Notes under the pieces: generated by a model
What the model was told of the DNA's origin: nothing
The model's input: only the letters and a program-made list of their open reading frames with translations
The model's database searches: none
From: Serpula lacrymans var. lacrymans S7.9
Taxonomy: Eukaryota; Basidiomycota; Agaricomycetes; Boletales; Serpulaceae
DNA length: 64,000 nt
NCBI RefSeq assembly: GCF_000218685.1
Contig: NW_006763297.1
Location: 186,001-250,000, forward strand
Reading direction: 5' to 3'
Part shown: in pieces, positions 1 to 12,088 of the stretch
How the letters are laid out: each line of letters opens with the position of its first letter
Numbering within the stretch: the first letter of the stretch is position 1
Position numbers and translations under genes: made by a program

Positions 1-1458
1 TTGTCTTCAATGATTATTGGAAAGTGCCTCGTGTCGCATCGGCTGGAAATGTGTAAATATTGACAGGACAGTGGCGCAGCCTATCTGGATTTAGTCTTCA
101 AGTTGAACACGTTCATATGACTTAGTAGCCCTCACTCTAGCGTATACGCGTCCTCTGTTTTAAACTTGTTTCCTCTGGAGAGAAGTACAAAATATGATTT
201 ACGCCTCAGCTTATCTTAAATCTCCGGACCAAAAGAAGAGCTCTTTGTTATTCGTTCTAAGACCCGCTGTGACTGCGCTGCGAGTGGCCTTTCGAGTGGT
301 GGTTTTGAGTTATCGCTGACACCGAACCCTCACATAGCGGTAAGCTACTCTTTTACCGCTTGAATTTATGAAAACTAAGTTGGAATATATTGTTTTGTGC
401 ACACCAAGATCCGTTATCGCACCAATGGCGTTGTTTACAAAAACCGCACTATACAAGCATGGGGTCAATACTTCTCTGGACACCGCTGCGCAATGATATG
501 TACGAGTGAAAGGAGCGCTCTTAGGGCTATTCCATGACGTTTAGTAAGTGAAAATTTTATGTATCTATTCTTCTCCTGGCCTTTCATTGCATCGTGTCGA
601 ACGGTACCTGCGCCGTTATATTACATTGTTATCTAATTTCAGGATTTTAGTCACTTACCTCGCGCTTGCAGCTCTCTATCACAATTACACGTCGAGAATA
701 CTATATGCCTTGCCTTCAGCACGATTCAAACCTCCTTCAGTGCAGTTCTGGGCTTGTGCTAGTGCAGCTCTCAGCTTCTCGTCGCCAACGTTGATCACTT
801 CGCGGCCGTATTTCTCTATAAAGTTTCACCTATCAATTCACCCACCTGTTTCAGATGAAAATTTAATGGATCGGGGAAAGATCAGAAATGCTGGTTATGC
901 GGATGTCTGGAAAATGTGAGGCCTCGCCACTTCCACGAGGATACCTTTGGCTGAGTGACATTGTCCTGAAAGCTTGCTATTCGATCACTTAATTTATCAG
1001 CGTACAAGCAATCGATAGGATAGGTCGTCCTCGCCTACGCCAGGTCTCTGAAGGGTTGGTGTTTGATCTGCTGTCGCCTCTTGTGTTATGGTTGGTGCTG
1101 GAGGTCGTGATTTACGGAAAAGTGACATGGGGTTACGGGCACCAGCTCACTCTGTTGTTTTATGTATAAGCTACTTATTCATCATTATATAAATATTACT
1201 GATTGCTAATCGCTGGCGTTACAGACGTCATATGCAGTGTTATGAAAGTGTGTGGAGCTGGTATAATTCGAGTAACAGTCGCCTTGTCATGCGGACATTG
1301 ATACTTACCGTATTTATCACTGGTGAGCTCATCGTGCTACAACAGTATCATTCACTGACAACTACACTTTCACATTCGCTTTCAGGCACATGTTCACAAT
1401 TATGTCAAGTCTCAAGTCTATTCTTTTATACTCCTAAGATATCGTGATATCATTTAAT
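1..1458. other. No supported gene
   Basis: About 1.46 kb without a recognisable coding region. The open frames at 548-919 and 1232-1447 on the plus strand have no protein-like motif or domain. The 3' end of the first MFS gene abuts this stretch, so part of it is probably that gene's terminator region. Confidence 0.5.
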
Positions 1459-3421
1459 CTAAACGTTCGTAGATGGGTCTGTCTTTTCTGTCTGTGCGTC
1501 ATCCTTCTTTTCCGTCTCGGTCCCCGCTCCATGTGTCAGTTTTTCACCCACCTTCCCATCCTCGTGGGATATTGCCAGAGGTGCAGTGGATTTCTCTCGA
1601 TTCTTTTCGGGGTCATTTAACTCTATGTCACGTTTTGCTTCTCTTTGCGCTATCACATCCTTTCTAGCTTCAAGACCACCTTCGTAACCAAACCATCGCT
1701 TTCGTGAACAATGCGGTCCTCGTAACAACAAGATGAAAAACTGCCATCCAAACAATGCCATCGATAGGCCGGATGCCGCTCGCCAACCATATTTAGTGAA
1801 AACTTGCGTCCCAACAGACGTCCCAATCACTTGACCAATGAAAAGCTGGCAGAAGGGTGAGTAAACTAAAACATAACGAATAAGTGTGACTAGCTACCGA
1901 TAGAATCAAAATAGCGTTAAGACGAGCACGTGCAGCCGATGAGATGCTGTATACACAAAGTTCTGGTTCAGACTTTTCCCCTATCGTTAGTGAACACTTG
2001 GTAAGTACCTGAACACTGATGTCGCCAAAGAAACTTGCTGCATTTGCCTAAAAACGTCCAAACCAAAACACGCTAGAATAACCGCGGCAACGTTGATTCC
2101 GCCAGCTGCAGTCTGTACCCCCTGGAATACCACGAGCATGAAAGTGGCAACTAAAGTGGCATACCACGGCACGAGACGATCGATCAAACGTCCAGAAAGC
2201 GGCCCCACGAATACTCCCAGCATTCCAACGAGTCCAAACAGTCCAATCACCAGACTAGATGAGGAAACAAGGTGCATTTCAGTGACAAAATGTAGATGCA
2301 AAAGTAAGAATACAAACGTGGAGTAATGATATGGTGGCCCACCAAGCAGAAAAGTCAAAGTTACCCAGAAGCTCGTGAAAGTAGCACTGGAAGCTATGTT
2401 TATGAGCGCCGCCTGTATAACAAGTGGTTCTGTAACAGCATATTTTGCCATGGAATAGAGGATTTTAAAGTATGTCAAATCTCGGTTTTTGGGAGGGTAG
2501 TCCGGGAGGATAAAATATGAACCAACGAGCACAAGGCACTGAACACCTATTGCCATATAATATACGATCCTCCAGCTGTTGAAATTCCCAATAACTCCAG
2601 CAAGCACTCGAGCTATGAGCACACCCAGCATGAGGCCTGATAATACAACTGATATGGCAGATGCACGGCGTTCAGGCGGAGCAAGATCTGCTGCCAAGGG
2701 CATAAGAATTTGAGGCGTAACTGTAACAATTCCTATGAGCAAACATAAGGCCTCAAAGACTCGTAAGTTGCTCGTGATGGTCAGTCCAATCGTTAGGCAC
2801 GTTGAGACTAGCACTAGGGATAGAACTAGCTGTCGTCGACGAACTAAGTCACCCAATGGAGATATCAGTAGCAATCCGATTGCATAACTAAACAAAAAGA
2901 TATGTAATGCGATTGTATATCATGAAACCTTACTGCAGTGCTTACCCTGCTTGCACCAGCGTTGGAATCCTTTGACAAAAAGTTAGTGATTTACTTCGGG
3001 GCCTTTTGACGAGATAGACATACCGAGAAACCTCATCGTACGTCACGTTAAAAGATTTCGAAAATTCAACTACAGTTTTTTTACATGAGGAGTGATCGTT
3101 TCAAGATTGAAATGGCACGCACTTAGCAATGGTTGACAATAGTACAAGTTGGCAACGACTAAACATAATTATCGTTTCATTGATTGTATACACGATAAAG
3201 TTTCTTGCAGACTCACTGAACGTGCTAGCAAAACCGAAAGAGGCATTTAGAAGTAGGCCAAACTGAAAGGGTTTCTCAGGATCGTAGCGAAGCCTCTTCG
3301 GAATGGGAAGAAAGCCAAAATCCGTGGTATAGACGACGTTTTCCAATGCCGTGCTGTCGTGCTTGGCTGGAGCGACAGGAGGCTGCCCTACTATCGTTTC
3401 AGCAGGTGAGTGCGACATCAA
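1459..3421 (-). CDS. MFS transporter, tandem copy 1
   Basis: Major facilitator superfamily carrier, predicted to move a small solute across a membrane; the substrate cannot be told from sequence. I read eight exons: 3421-3217, 3158-3123, 3069-3024, 2969-2946 (24 nt), 2887-2318, 2254-2009, 1946-1898 and 1845-1459, giving about 520 residues, a normal MFS length. The N-terminal tail is hydrophilic and ends in DFGFLPIPKRLRYDP. The first helix region carries VANLYYCQPLL, which resembles the NepI-like branch of MFS. Further motifs are SPLGDLVRRRQ (MFS motif A), LAPPERRASA, GRLIDRLVPWYA and GLDVFRQMQQ. The C-terminal tail is long, charged and Lys/Glu-rich. A second Met one codon downstream is an equally possible start. 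It is the first of three paralogues in the same orientation with the same exon plan. Confidence 0.9.
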
Positions 3422-4083
3422 ACGCTACGTTCGAATGGGCTGTCAAAGTACATTATTATACACTAGGAAAAAGGGCTAACGTTATAATCTGCTGACTGTT
3501 AAAAACCACTGGTTCTATATTCTGACTCGAAGGTGCCGATGCTTTGCAATTGGCTGGCACAGATAGCACATTACCAACACGTTCCGAGTCTATGCTGTTA
3601 AATATTGAACCAGGCCGATACTGCCGATCTGTTCGACTTGAGTAATAAATTGGACATGCGAGGCTCATGCAGTCGGTGATTTCTATGCAATTGGCTGCTT
3701 GATGTAATTGACGAAGAGATAGACAATTGCTGCCATTGTGAATGCTTCAATGTATGCTAACAACGTTCTCAATGATGTGTGAAAGAGCTTCAGAATGAAG
3801 CATTAATGAAGTGCAGACGAGGACTGGCAGCAGGATAAAGGCGGGCGGCCACGGTAGTTGCCGGAAATCAGCCCCAAGCTAGTCACATTGACACTTCGGA
3901 TGATGTGCGCCGACCTTTATCTTTCTTATCTTCCAGTTTCCTGATCTTCCCACTGTCTAACCTTGAAATACACGATAGTCAACTATTCTATAGACCCATC
4001 CATCAGTATTCATTCCATGTACAGTTAGCAAAGAGTTCTCATTCAGAATAGGGTATGGTTTACTCCCTAGTAGCATACCCGTT
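3422..4083. other. Spacer between MFS copies 1 and 2
   Basis: Upstream flank of MFS copy 1 and downstream flank of copy 2. A minus-strand open frame at 3456-3668 has no recognisable motif. The promoter of copy 1 should lie here, but I see no decisive element. Confidence 0.5.
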
Positions 4084-5994
4084 TCACCGTCTACTTTCTT
4101 CGAGTTTCTCATCGGCCACTGACGATGGTGGGCTGATCATAACCACTGATGCTTTCTCTGTGTCACACTCACTTTCAGAGCATTTACGCTTCCAAAACTG
4201 CACTCCTCCTCCATATCCGATCCAGCGGTCTCGGGGACAGTTTGGTCCCCTTAAGATAAGGATCACAAATTGCCAGGCGAACCAAGCCATAGAGAGGAGC
4301 GCACACGCGCGCCATCCGTGTTCTACAAAGACCTTTGTTCCGACGGATGTACCCATCACTTGACCGATAAATACCTGACAAGATCGAATGAGGATGACTT
4401 TGGTACGACATCATTCAATTCACACACATACCGAGAGGATCAGCAGGGCATTCAAACGAGATCGAGCAGTTGAAGATATACTTCAGAATTGAATGTACAG
4501 CGTTAATCTCGTTCAGATGATAAAAGCCAAACTATTTACCTGAAAATAATTGTCGACAGCGCTACTTGCTGCATCTGCCTGAACACATCAAGCCCGAAAC
4601 AGGCGATGATCACCGCTGCTACATTTATGCCACCCCCGATGGTTTGTACTGCTTGAAAAACGAGTAGCATAATGATTGAAACGAGCGCAGCAGACCAGGG
4701 GACAAGACGGTCAATCAGACGCCCTGAGAATGGTATAATGATAACACCAAGCATTCCAATCAAGCCAAATAGGCCGATAATTAGTCTAAAAGAATCTCAG
4801 ATTAGAATGGGGAGATATACTGGAGCCTAGAGTCCACGCACGTTGAGTATTCATAGGGGGATCCTCCCAATAGAAAAGTGAGCGTCACCCAAAAGCTGGT
4901 GTAGCATGCACTAGCAGCGCTGTTAATCAAGATGATTTGCACAACCACGGGCTCGGTTACTGCATATTTGGCCATAGACTGGAAAATCTTGAAGTATGTG
5001 AGGTCCTGGTTTTGGCAAGGATAATCGGGCAGCATGATATATGCTCCGAAAAGTACGACGGATTGTACTCCAATGGAAACAAAATAAACGATTCTCCAGC
5101 TGGCAAAGTCACCAACAATTCCTGCTGCCACTCGTGCAATGAGGATACCGAGCAAAAAACCAGATAATACAACGGAGATGGCAGATGCTCGACGTTCAGG
5201 AGGTGCAAGGTCAGCTGCCAAAGGCATAAGAATCTGAGGAGCAACTGAAGCCACCCCAACGAGGAAAGAAATAGCTTCAAAAACTGGCAAACTGGAAGTG
5301 AGCGCAAGTCCAACGCTTAAGGCGGCTGAGGACAGGATAAGAAGCAGAATCAGCTGCCGCCTGCGAATTAGATCGCCTAAGGGAGATATAAGTAACAAGC
5401 CAACACCATATCTACACACCATCTTCATTGTCGTGGTCATAATCATCAAAAAGCAAATGGCTTACCCTGCTTGCAGTAATGTCGGTATTCTGATGATACT
5501 GTAGTTAGTGATTTTGAAGAATCATTGCTGAGAGAGTGCATCCACCTCGAAACTTCGTCATAGGTGACGTGAAAGGATATGGATAATTGAACTAAAATAC
5601 TCAGGCGATAAGGCTCTAGTCAATTTCAGAGGATCAGCCGAAACGCATACTCAACAAAGGTTGACAGTAGTACATGTTCGCGACGACTACCACATATTAA
5701 TCAGTGAATTTTATCATCTCCTATCATCAACGTCGAACACTTACGCAGAGTGCTCGCAAGGCCAAATGAGACATTCAAGAGAAGACCAAAATAAAAAGGT
5801 CTGTGAGGGTCGTATCGGAGCTTTGTGGGGATGGGAAGGAACCCAAAGTCTTTGGTGCGTGACGAAATCACCTCAACTTCCTCTGTGATGCTGTGTGTGG
5901 CCGATGTCTCATTCACTATAGTCTTAGTAGTTGAAGTCGACATCATACACTGGACAGAGGGAGTGGAGCACTTTTTTTCCACCATACACTCCAT
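4084..5994 (-). CDS. MFS transporter, tandem copy 2
   Basis: Second MFS paralogue with the same gene plan as copy 1. The N-terminal exon ends in KDFGFLPIPTKLRYDPHRP, followed by a helix region VANMYYCQPLL, an exon encoding HVTYDEVSR and a 24-nt microexon encoding IPTLLQAG. A long exon from about 5407 downward carries SPLGDLIRRRQ and LAPPERRASA. The next exon carries GRLIDRLVPW and GLDVFRQMQQVALST. The last exon begins in FIGQVMGTSVGTKVFVEHGW. The predicted protein is about 500 residues with 12 likely helices. Several Met codons occur near the start (5994 downward), so the exact N-terminus is uncertain. Splice sites are GT-AG wherever I traced them. The frame appears intact, so this is probably functional; the substrate is unknown. 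Confidence 0.88.
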
Positions 5995-6494
5995 GGTCGG
6001 AGTATATCAACCCAAAGAAGCTTCTCGAGGAGCTCCGCAGGGATAATCAACCTGTCACTACTGCTATAAGTGTCTACATCGTGTAGGAGAAGCAGGTCGG
6101 GTACTCACTTTGCAGTCGTTATCAGTAACATTGAATTCGAGTTCTCCGTTATGGTCTGCGAAAATCTCACCTACCCGAGCCACGGGAAGCTTTGATCTAT
6201 TCCTGGTATTCTTGAAATTCTCAACACTTCAGTCCTGTAACTTGGACCACTGTGGGATCTTCTGGTTGCAATGGAGCATCAAGAGGATGATCGATATCGA
6301 AGGTAATGCTCTTTGGAATCTTGCAAATAATAACCTTCATTTTGCCATAGATTACACGATCGTCATATTGTGTACATCAAGCAGACACAACCTTGATTTT
6401 TGCGTCATGCACGACAGATACTGCCCCGCAAACCCGCGGGAAAGGGGTTGACCTTCTGCGTGGGGAAGTATTCTGTGCCAAACCTGTTAGACGC
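5995..6494. other. Spacer between MFS copies 2 and 3
   Basis: About 500 bp between two MFS paralogues. The plus-strand frame at 6110-6451 shows no protein motif. Nothing else is supported. Confidence 0.5.
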
Positions 6495-8405
6495 CTAGAC
6501 ATTTTCGCAGGTTTCTCCCAACCCTTCCGATTTCTTTTTCTCCGTTGACTCAAGCCCTATGACATTGCTATCAGTTGGGATAACACGATTGGACTGTATG
6601 GGCGTAACAGCGCACGAAGCACTGTCACCTGTTCGTTCTTTTGGAGCTCTGTCCTTTCTCGCCACTAAGCCCCCTTGATACCCAAACCACGTGTATCTGT
6701 CGCAGTTCGGGCCCCGGAGAAAGAGAACGACTAGCTGCCATCCATACCAGGCCATCGAGACTGCTGACGCTGAGCGCCAGCCATGTTCGATGAACACCTT
6801 TGTACCAACGGATGTACCCATAACTTGTCCGACGAACAGCTGTTGCATTATCGTATGCTAAAATGAACCAAAATTTGAAATTAACAAACGACATACCGAA
6901 AGCGTCAAGACGGCATTTAATCGGGATCTTGCAGCTATAGATATACTGAGAACGTAAAGATGATCAGAGAGCTGGAAAATCATCGTCGTTGCGAATAATT
7001 ATGTACCTAAAGATGGCAGTAGAGAGAGATACGGTCTGTGCCTGCCGAAAGGCATCGAGGCCAAAGCAGAATATGACAACAGCAGCGATACTTGTGCCAC
7101 CAGCCGCTGTTTCGATAGCTTGGAGGACGAGCAAACAGAGCGTCGCAATGAGCGTCGCATACCACGGTACAAGACGATCTATGATTCGGCCTACAAAAGG
7201 GCCAGTGAATATACCCAACATCCCTAGCAAACCAAAAAGTCCTATGACCAGTCTGCAGAAAGTCAGAATATTGCGGCGAATTAGAGTGGGAAAAATCTTA
7301 CGTAGAGTAGTGATATGGAGGGCCACCCAGTAAAAAAGTTAACGTCACCCAAAAATTTGACCAGCACGCCATGGACGCAATGTTGATCAACGCAGCCTGG
7401 ATCAGCTTGGGTTCAGTGACTGCGAATCCAGCCATCGAGTGCAATATGTTGTAGTAGGATAACTCGCGATTCTTTGCAGGATAGTCTGGAATGATCCAAT
7501 AAACACCACACAGAACGACGCTCTGTACCCCAATAGCCGCATAATACACAACACGCCAACTCGTAAAGTTTCCAATCACTCCTGCAATTACCCGAGCCAA
7601 CAGGATGCCCAACATCAACCCAGACTGGACAACTGACACAGCAGCCGCACGGCACTCGGGAGGGGCCAAATCAGCTGCAAAAGGAAGTAATATTTGTGGA
7701 GTGACATTTAGTATCCCGAGGAGAAACGAGAGTGTTTCGAAGACTCTTAAATCTTTGGTAACGGCTAATCCGACTGTGAGGCAGGATGTCGCGAAGACAA
7801 GTAACATGATGAGTTGACGTCGCCGAACTAGATCGCCAAGTGGAGAAATAAAGAGTAAGCCAATGCAGTAACTGAAGTTAAATCACATCAGAACTGGATG
7901 CATATATGCTGCAAGAATTTGAAATGCACCCTGCTTGAATTAGAGTGGGTATTCTAGGACTATATGAGACATGGATAATCGGGGAAGAAAAAGAAAAAAA
8001 AGAAGAATAACATACCTAGACACTTCAGAGTATGTTACACCGAACGATATGGAGAGCTGGACTATATGAACTTGTTTAAGTAAGTCAATAGATATCCTGA
8101 CCAACTGCCTACTCAGTAAAGGTTGACAATAATACAAATTAGCAACGACTGTGAATATAAATTAAGTAGCAAAGAAAATAATACATGTTTGGGAACTGAC
8201 CAAATGTACATCCAAGGCCGAAGGATATGTTCATGAACAGACCAAAGTGAAAGGCCTTTCCAGGTACATGGCGAAGTCTCTTGGGTATGATAAGAAGTCC
8301 AAAATCCTTGGAATTGATTTCAATAGGTGATAAATTTGATGACCCAGCAGCATCGGGATCTTCACTGTGGATAACCGCTGGCGCATGAAATTCTGGTCCA
8401 GACAT
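6495..8405 (-). CDS. MFS transporter, tandem copy 3
   Basis: Third and most upstream MFS paralogue. The first exon (8405 to about 8199) ends in KDFGLLIIPKRLRHVPGK and is followed by short exons encoding VANLYYCQPLL, SFGVTYSEVSR and IPTLIQAG. The long exon (about 7870-7305) carries SPLGDLVRRRQ, LAPPECRAAA and a cluster of hydrophobic helices, and the next exon carries GRIIDRLVPWYA and GLDAFRQAQTVSLST. The last exon, which ends at 6495, begins with FVGQVMGTSVGTKVF and ends in a polar tail rich in Ser, Thr and Glu. It differs from the other two at conserved spots, for example PPECRAAA where they have PPERRASA and RQAQ where they have RQMQ. It is therefore the most diverged copy and may have a different substrate. 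Confidence 0.87.
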
Positions 8406-8983
8406 AGGAACGACGGCTTGTTAGGACAAAACGCGACAGCGACAGGATATCATCTCTGGAGGCGTCGCAGTATACGTTATATACCCAGAGTATTCATAAG
8501 TCCAAAGATAGTTCGATAGTATTATTCATTGCCTCGGGGAGACAATGGGCAGCCCATGTCTTGACAATCAATAAATCCTGCACGAGTCCGTCTTTGAAGT
8601 GCCTTCGGTTGGTGCTATGAAAGCATAACATTATATGAGCCTTCGATGGTAAAGAGAATGGAGCCATAATGGTGGAAATGCTGTCTCCAGAGGTAACCGG
8701 GTGAGCTGAACATTTGACGGAACAGCGATGGAACACTCTGACGTGAAATTCGTCAGGGTCGGCTAATTTACCATATCCGGTGAATATAATACTACAGCTA
8801 CTCCGAGTCAGCAACTCCAGCAACCAATAATTCTCGAAATCGCATGTGCACTTTGCACCATCGCTTCGATAAAAAGCGAAGTGCACCCGTTAAACAAGAA
8901 ATACACCTAACGTATACAATGACCTACATACAATCCAACTATATTATCACATCATATACGTTTGTGAGAGCGCGAAAAGCGTA
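8406..8983. other. Spacer between MFS copy 3 and the tryptophan gene
   Basis: About 580 bp. A 130-codon minus-strand open frame (8494-8886) is Cys/His-containing but matches no family I know, and I could not support it as a gene. Confidence 0.45.
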
Positions 8984-10116
8984 TTACTTCGAAGATGCTT
9001 CTATGCCAGCGTCGCGGAATGCCTCCAGGGCGCTCCACGCCTTACCAGACATCACACTATCCATCGCTAGCCGCACACCTTCCTTGAAGTCACGAGCTGA
9101 CCCCTCGACAACTAACAACGCTGCCGCATTTAGCAGAACAAAGTGCAGTACAGGAGTTAAACTCTCTGGGATCTGATCACCAGATGTTAGGAGCGTCTTG
9201 AATGTTGCCGCATTGTCAGCTGGCGTGCCACCACGGACAGCCTCGAGCGGGTGTACGCTCAATCCAAACTGTTCCGGATGCAGTTTGGTTTGGGTGATGT
9301 TCCCGTCTTTGAGCTCCCAAGCCCACGTATCGCCCGCACAGCTGATTTCATCAAGACCCTCGGCGCCACATACAACCAGCGCGCGCTGAACGCCGCCCTC
9401 TCTCAGCGATTGAGCAAAGATGGGGCCTAGTTCGGGGTCTGCGACCCCAAGTACCATTCCTTTCGGCCGCGCAGGATTGATGAGTGGTCCCATGACATTG
9501 AAAAGGGTACGGAACGGTAAGAGTTTTCGGTGCGGTGCAAGAATCGCGAGCGCAGGGTGGTAGTGCGGCGCGAGAATGAAAGTAAATGGGATTCGGGCGA
9601 TAGGCATTGGCGTTCCCGCTGTTGGGGGAACGAAGATACATCCCAAGAGATTGCAACAGATCAGCTGAACCAGACGCAGAAGTCGATGCCCGACTACCAT
9701 GCTACGATCTCCCATGAGCCATCGCACTAAAAGATATGGCATTTCGCTCTCACCTTGACGACTCGTGCACCAGCGCCTGCTGCTACAACTCCCGCCGTGG
9801 TGCTGACGTTGAAGGTGTCGTGGCCATCTCCACCAGTTCCTACAATATCGACTATGAAGTCTCGATCGCTGCTTTCGACAGATGCTTTAAGAGCGCGCTC
9901 GTGCATAACATCAGCTGCTGCTGCAAGTGCTTCTGGTTGCGTCTCGATCCGGTGAACGTGTAGCGCAGTCAAGAAAGAGCCTATCTGAGTTGGTAGAACG
10001 GCGTCTGGCGTAAAAACATGATTGAGAGCTGACTTGAGATCGTCTGCAGTAAAAGATGCTGGTGTCTTCACGAGCTTTCCCAGTAGAGACTTGAAAGATT
10101 CTGGAGAGTAGGTCAT
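8984..10116 (-). CDS. Anthranilate phosphoribosyltransferase, frameshifted as given
   Basis: Second step of tryptophan synthesis: transfer of the phosphoribosyl group of PRPP to anthranilate, in the cytosol. The yeast counterpart is TRP4 and the bacterial one TrpD. Exon 1 (10116-9754) carries the helical N-terminal domain and the PRPP/Mg site DIVGTGGDGHDTFNVSTT. A 52-bp GT-AG intron (9753-9702) follows. Exon 2 begins with the conserved K-HGSRAS...SGSADLLQSLG, then runs to PFTFILAPHYHPAL, PFRTLFNVMGPLINPARP and GAEGLDEISCAG. The frame that encodes the SGSADLLQSLG block and the frame that encodes the rest differ by one base at the GGG run (plus-strand ccc, 9642-9644). Removing one G would restore a normal-length protein of about 359 residues. 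As written it is broken there, either by a sequence error or by a true mutation. Confidence 0.9.
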
Positions 10117-10895
10117 TTTATGGCGGTATAATCCTAGGGAGAATAGTCCTTATGGGTGGTATTTCGGCCGAAGATGGCTTGATGTGACTACCTTTGCAAC
10201 GTTGGACTTATAAGCAACTTATAAGCAAAATTTTGCACGGAGAGTACGGAGAATCTGATTGTTTAAAGATGCAGAGAAATCATCGAATGCTGATTTGGAA
10301 GCGAAACTGACATCTGACTCCGATTTGGCTGTACGATTGCAAAAGCCTCTTTGATTGATACTTCGCCTCAGTTTGTGACTTGATAAAACTTGATATGATA
10401 CTCGGCCAAATCGTATATGCACTGTCAGTGGGTTAGCGTGAATTGCCGAAGATCCTTTCCACAGTCAGAGGCTCGTGATTAATATTAATATTTCTCACCG
10501 CCGTGCAAATTTGCATGAATCATCCAGCATAGACTTGAGACCATATCATAATATCATAGCAATGGTCAAAGCGCACGCTTTACAAGCAGTGCTGTATCAC
10601 CATTGATGGGCTTAGGATTCAGGCTGTATAGTACCGGCATCAAGGCAAGGTGAGTATTCTACATCTAGTTTCAAGTTATTTCGCCGCTAATACAATTCTC
10701 AGCCCATCAAAACCATCCTGTATCTGACCGGAGTAAACGCATCTCACTATCCATACGTACATCATTGGATGGTGACTCGTTGCAAGACCGCCAACTGAAC
10801 GCCAACAGTAGTATAAGTCTATGGCAGTTCGGCTGTGAGTACCCTTTTCAGTGATATCACACCTTGTCTCGAGATCTATACAATGATTCCATACA
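10117..10895. other. Intergenic region upstream of the tryptophan gene
   Basis: About 780 bp between the HIS1 stop codon and the start of the tryptophan gene, both on the minus strand. It should contain the HIS1 terminator and the promoter of the tryptophan gene. I see no clear element beyond AT-rich tracts. Confidence 0.5.
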
Positions 10896-12088
10896 TTACA
10901 CTCTACAATTGTCCAGGTTGAAAATTAAAATATCCTCTGCTCCAATCTTCACTAGCTCGTCCATGACATTCGCTGCATTCTTCTTTTCCACCATACTACT
11001 CACGGCTACCCAATTTTCCTCTTCTAACGGGCTGATGGTTGGCGCTCTGCGGCCGGGCGTTATGGTTGTAGCTACCGGGAGCTTGTCACGAGAGATATTG
11101 TACTCGCATACCACGTATTTCGACGCGGCAATAACACCAGCGATACGACGGGTGATGAGGTCTATCAGAGGAGCGTGATCGGGGTTTTTGGGAACACTGG
11201 ATTTTATGAGAACAGCTTCTGTCTGAAGCACCGTCGCGATTGCGTGTAAACCAGCCGCACGCATGGTATCTCCGGATTCTAGACGAAACTGAGCACATCG
11301 CTGTAGTAAAGAGTGCGTTGGTACTCACCTACGAGATCAACTACACAAGACGACGCTGTTTCAGCGCGGATATATCGAAATTAAATCAGTTTACTCGCCT
11401 ATTCCATCAGCCAGTCCAAGGGCACACGCAGCCTCTACACTCCCACCGACGTATTGGATTTTTGTCCTGCTCTCTCCGGTAAGCTGGAGATTGTTGTCGA
11501 TCTTTTCAAAGTAGGCAGCCGCGAGGACTTCGAAACTTGTAACGACACGCTTCCCTGCTAGAGACTCGACAGACTGTATCGAGCCTCCCTCTGGAACCTG
11601 GACCTGTAATGCGCACTTCCCAAAGCCGAGCCTTTGTATTTCTGTGACTTGTTCTTCCATATTTGCTTCCAAGATCACATCATGCCCTGTTATCCCGAGA
11701 TCAACGTTACCGCTTCCGACGAAAGACGGGATATCTGATGCTGGAAGGAAAACGCTGCCTGCCGTCAGACGGGACTGAGCCCTTTAAAGATTGTAATCTC
11801 ACAGAGCTATTGGGTGATTCATGACGAGACAGACATCTAGTCTGTTGTGTCGTCGAAACTGGATATCGGCACCTGAAGTAACAGGCTGGTTTCACTTGCT
11901 AGACCCTTGTGGAGAACTGAACAGACTTGCCCGATAGTATCTCTAGACATTTCTCGTACAATCGCCCTGAAATGAAATAAGCCCAGTTTGATTCAGAAAC
12001 ATGATCATACATGAGTATTTATTGGAAGACCTTTCTTCGGGATGGCAAATAAGAGGCGGCCAGCCAATGCATCTGGATCTGACTCCAT
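10896..12088 (-). CDS. HIS1: ATP phosphoribosyltransferase
   Basis: Committed and feedback-regulated first step of histidine synthesis: PRPP plus ATP to phosphoribosyl-ATP. Six exons: 12088-12031, 11966-11931, 11872-11803, 11754-11399, 11340-11329 (12 nt) and 11278-10896. They total 915 nt, or 304 residues, matching the roughly 300-residue fungal family. Exon joins give the conserved LLFAIPKKGRLYEKCLEIL, GADIQFRRHNRLDVCLV, VFLPASDIPSFVG, DLGITGHDVILE and VDLVESGDTMRAAGL. The C-terminal domain is the long-form regulatory domain. Intron 2 (11930-11873) has donor GCAAGT and intron 4 (11398-11341) has donor GCGAGT; only these GC-AG choices keep the frame and the family motifs. The 12-nt exon supplies the codons of VDLV. 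The adjacent tryptophan gene also uses PRPP and lies on the same strand. Confidence 0.93.
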
